This document shows positions 5,993 to 6,033 of a stretch of DNA of 6,033 bases, in pieces. Source of the DNA: Fibrobacterota bacterium (GTDB taxonomy: Bacteria > Fibrobacterota > Chitinivibrionia > Chitinivibrionales > JANQEN01); contig JAUXBV010000232.1 of assembly GCA_030619215.1 (NCBI GenBank), positions 1 through 6,033 on the forward strand, read 5' to 3'. Made by a program: the position numbers and the translations under genes. Positions within the stretch are counted from its first letter, which is position 1. Every line of letters begins with the position of its first letter. The notes beneath the pieces were generated by a model, which had not been told where the DNA came from, ran no database searches, and saw only the letters and a list, made by a program, of their open reading frames with translations.

Positions 5993-6033
5993 GTATGTAA
6001 TTTTAAAAATGCCGATTTTAATATAAAATAAAA

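Noticed and set aside
1..6033. CRISPR array, tRNA, rRNA, transposase
   Set aside because: No regularly spaced direct repeats, no cloverleaf or rRNA-like sequence and no transposase-like frame was seen. The repeated elements are attC sites with conserved ends only.

Overview
The window is the distal end of an integron gene-cassette array (about 1-2560), followed by one large gene on the opposite strand (2634-5951). The host looks like a Gram-negative (diderm) bacterium. All four cassette genes carry lipoprotein signal peptides. The large gene encodes a secreted von Willebrand factor A (VWA) protein with an FlgD-like C-terminal module and the 'YLDKNANGYPDSVRI' type of segment. From memory this style resembles Fibrobacterota/Chitinispirillia-like genomes, but that placement is a weak inference. 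A spirochaete or another diderm phylum with chromosomal integrons is also possible.

Left part (1-2559). Four attC recombination sites can be read directly: 106-160, 621-701, 1050-1104 and 1759-1832. Each has an AAC-type R'' core, an R' core of the GTTRRRY type (exact in two of four), an unpaired central spacer, and an imperfect L''/L' stem with an extra base on the 5' arm. Recombination is expected between G and TT of R', which gives these cassettes: A (partial, ends at 154; tail of a probable membrane protein), B (155-695), C (696-1098), D (1099-1826) and E (from 1827, with no attC behind it). B, C, D and E each carry one short lipoprotein gene that I do not recognise. All face the same way with their attC sites downstream, so the integrase and attI should lie to the left, outside the window. 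The third attC is hidden in the 3' end of a coding sequence. It shows that the apparent GTG start at 1086 for the fourth lipoprotein frame belongs to the neighbouring cassette.

Right part (2560-6033). A 74-base AT-rich gap without any attC separates the last cassette gene from a convergent 1105-codon gene with visibly higher GC content. It encodes a signal peptide, a VWA domain with a complete MIDAS motif, two tandem copies of a roughly 220-residue beta-rich unit, and an FlgD/Ig-like end. It has a good Shine-Dalgarno sequence and is probably resident chromosomal DNA flanking the array.

The cassette genes show little or no ribosome-binding sequence and only one weak candidate promoter, so most probably depend on transcription from upstream. 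The shared theme is that a set of unrelated small envelope lipoproteins is being moved as integron cassettes.
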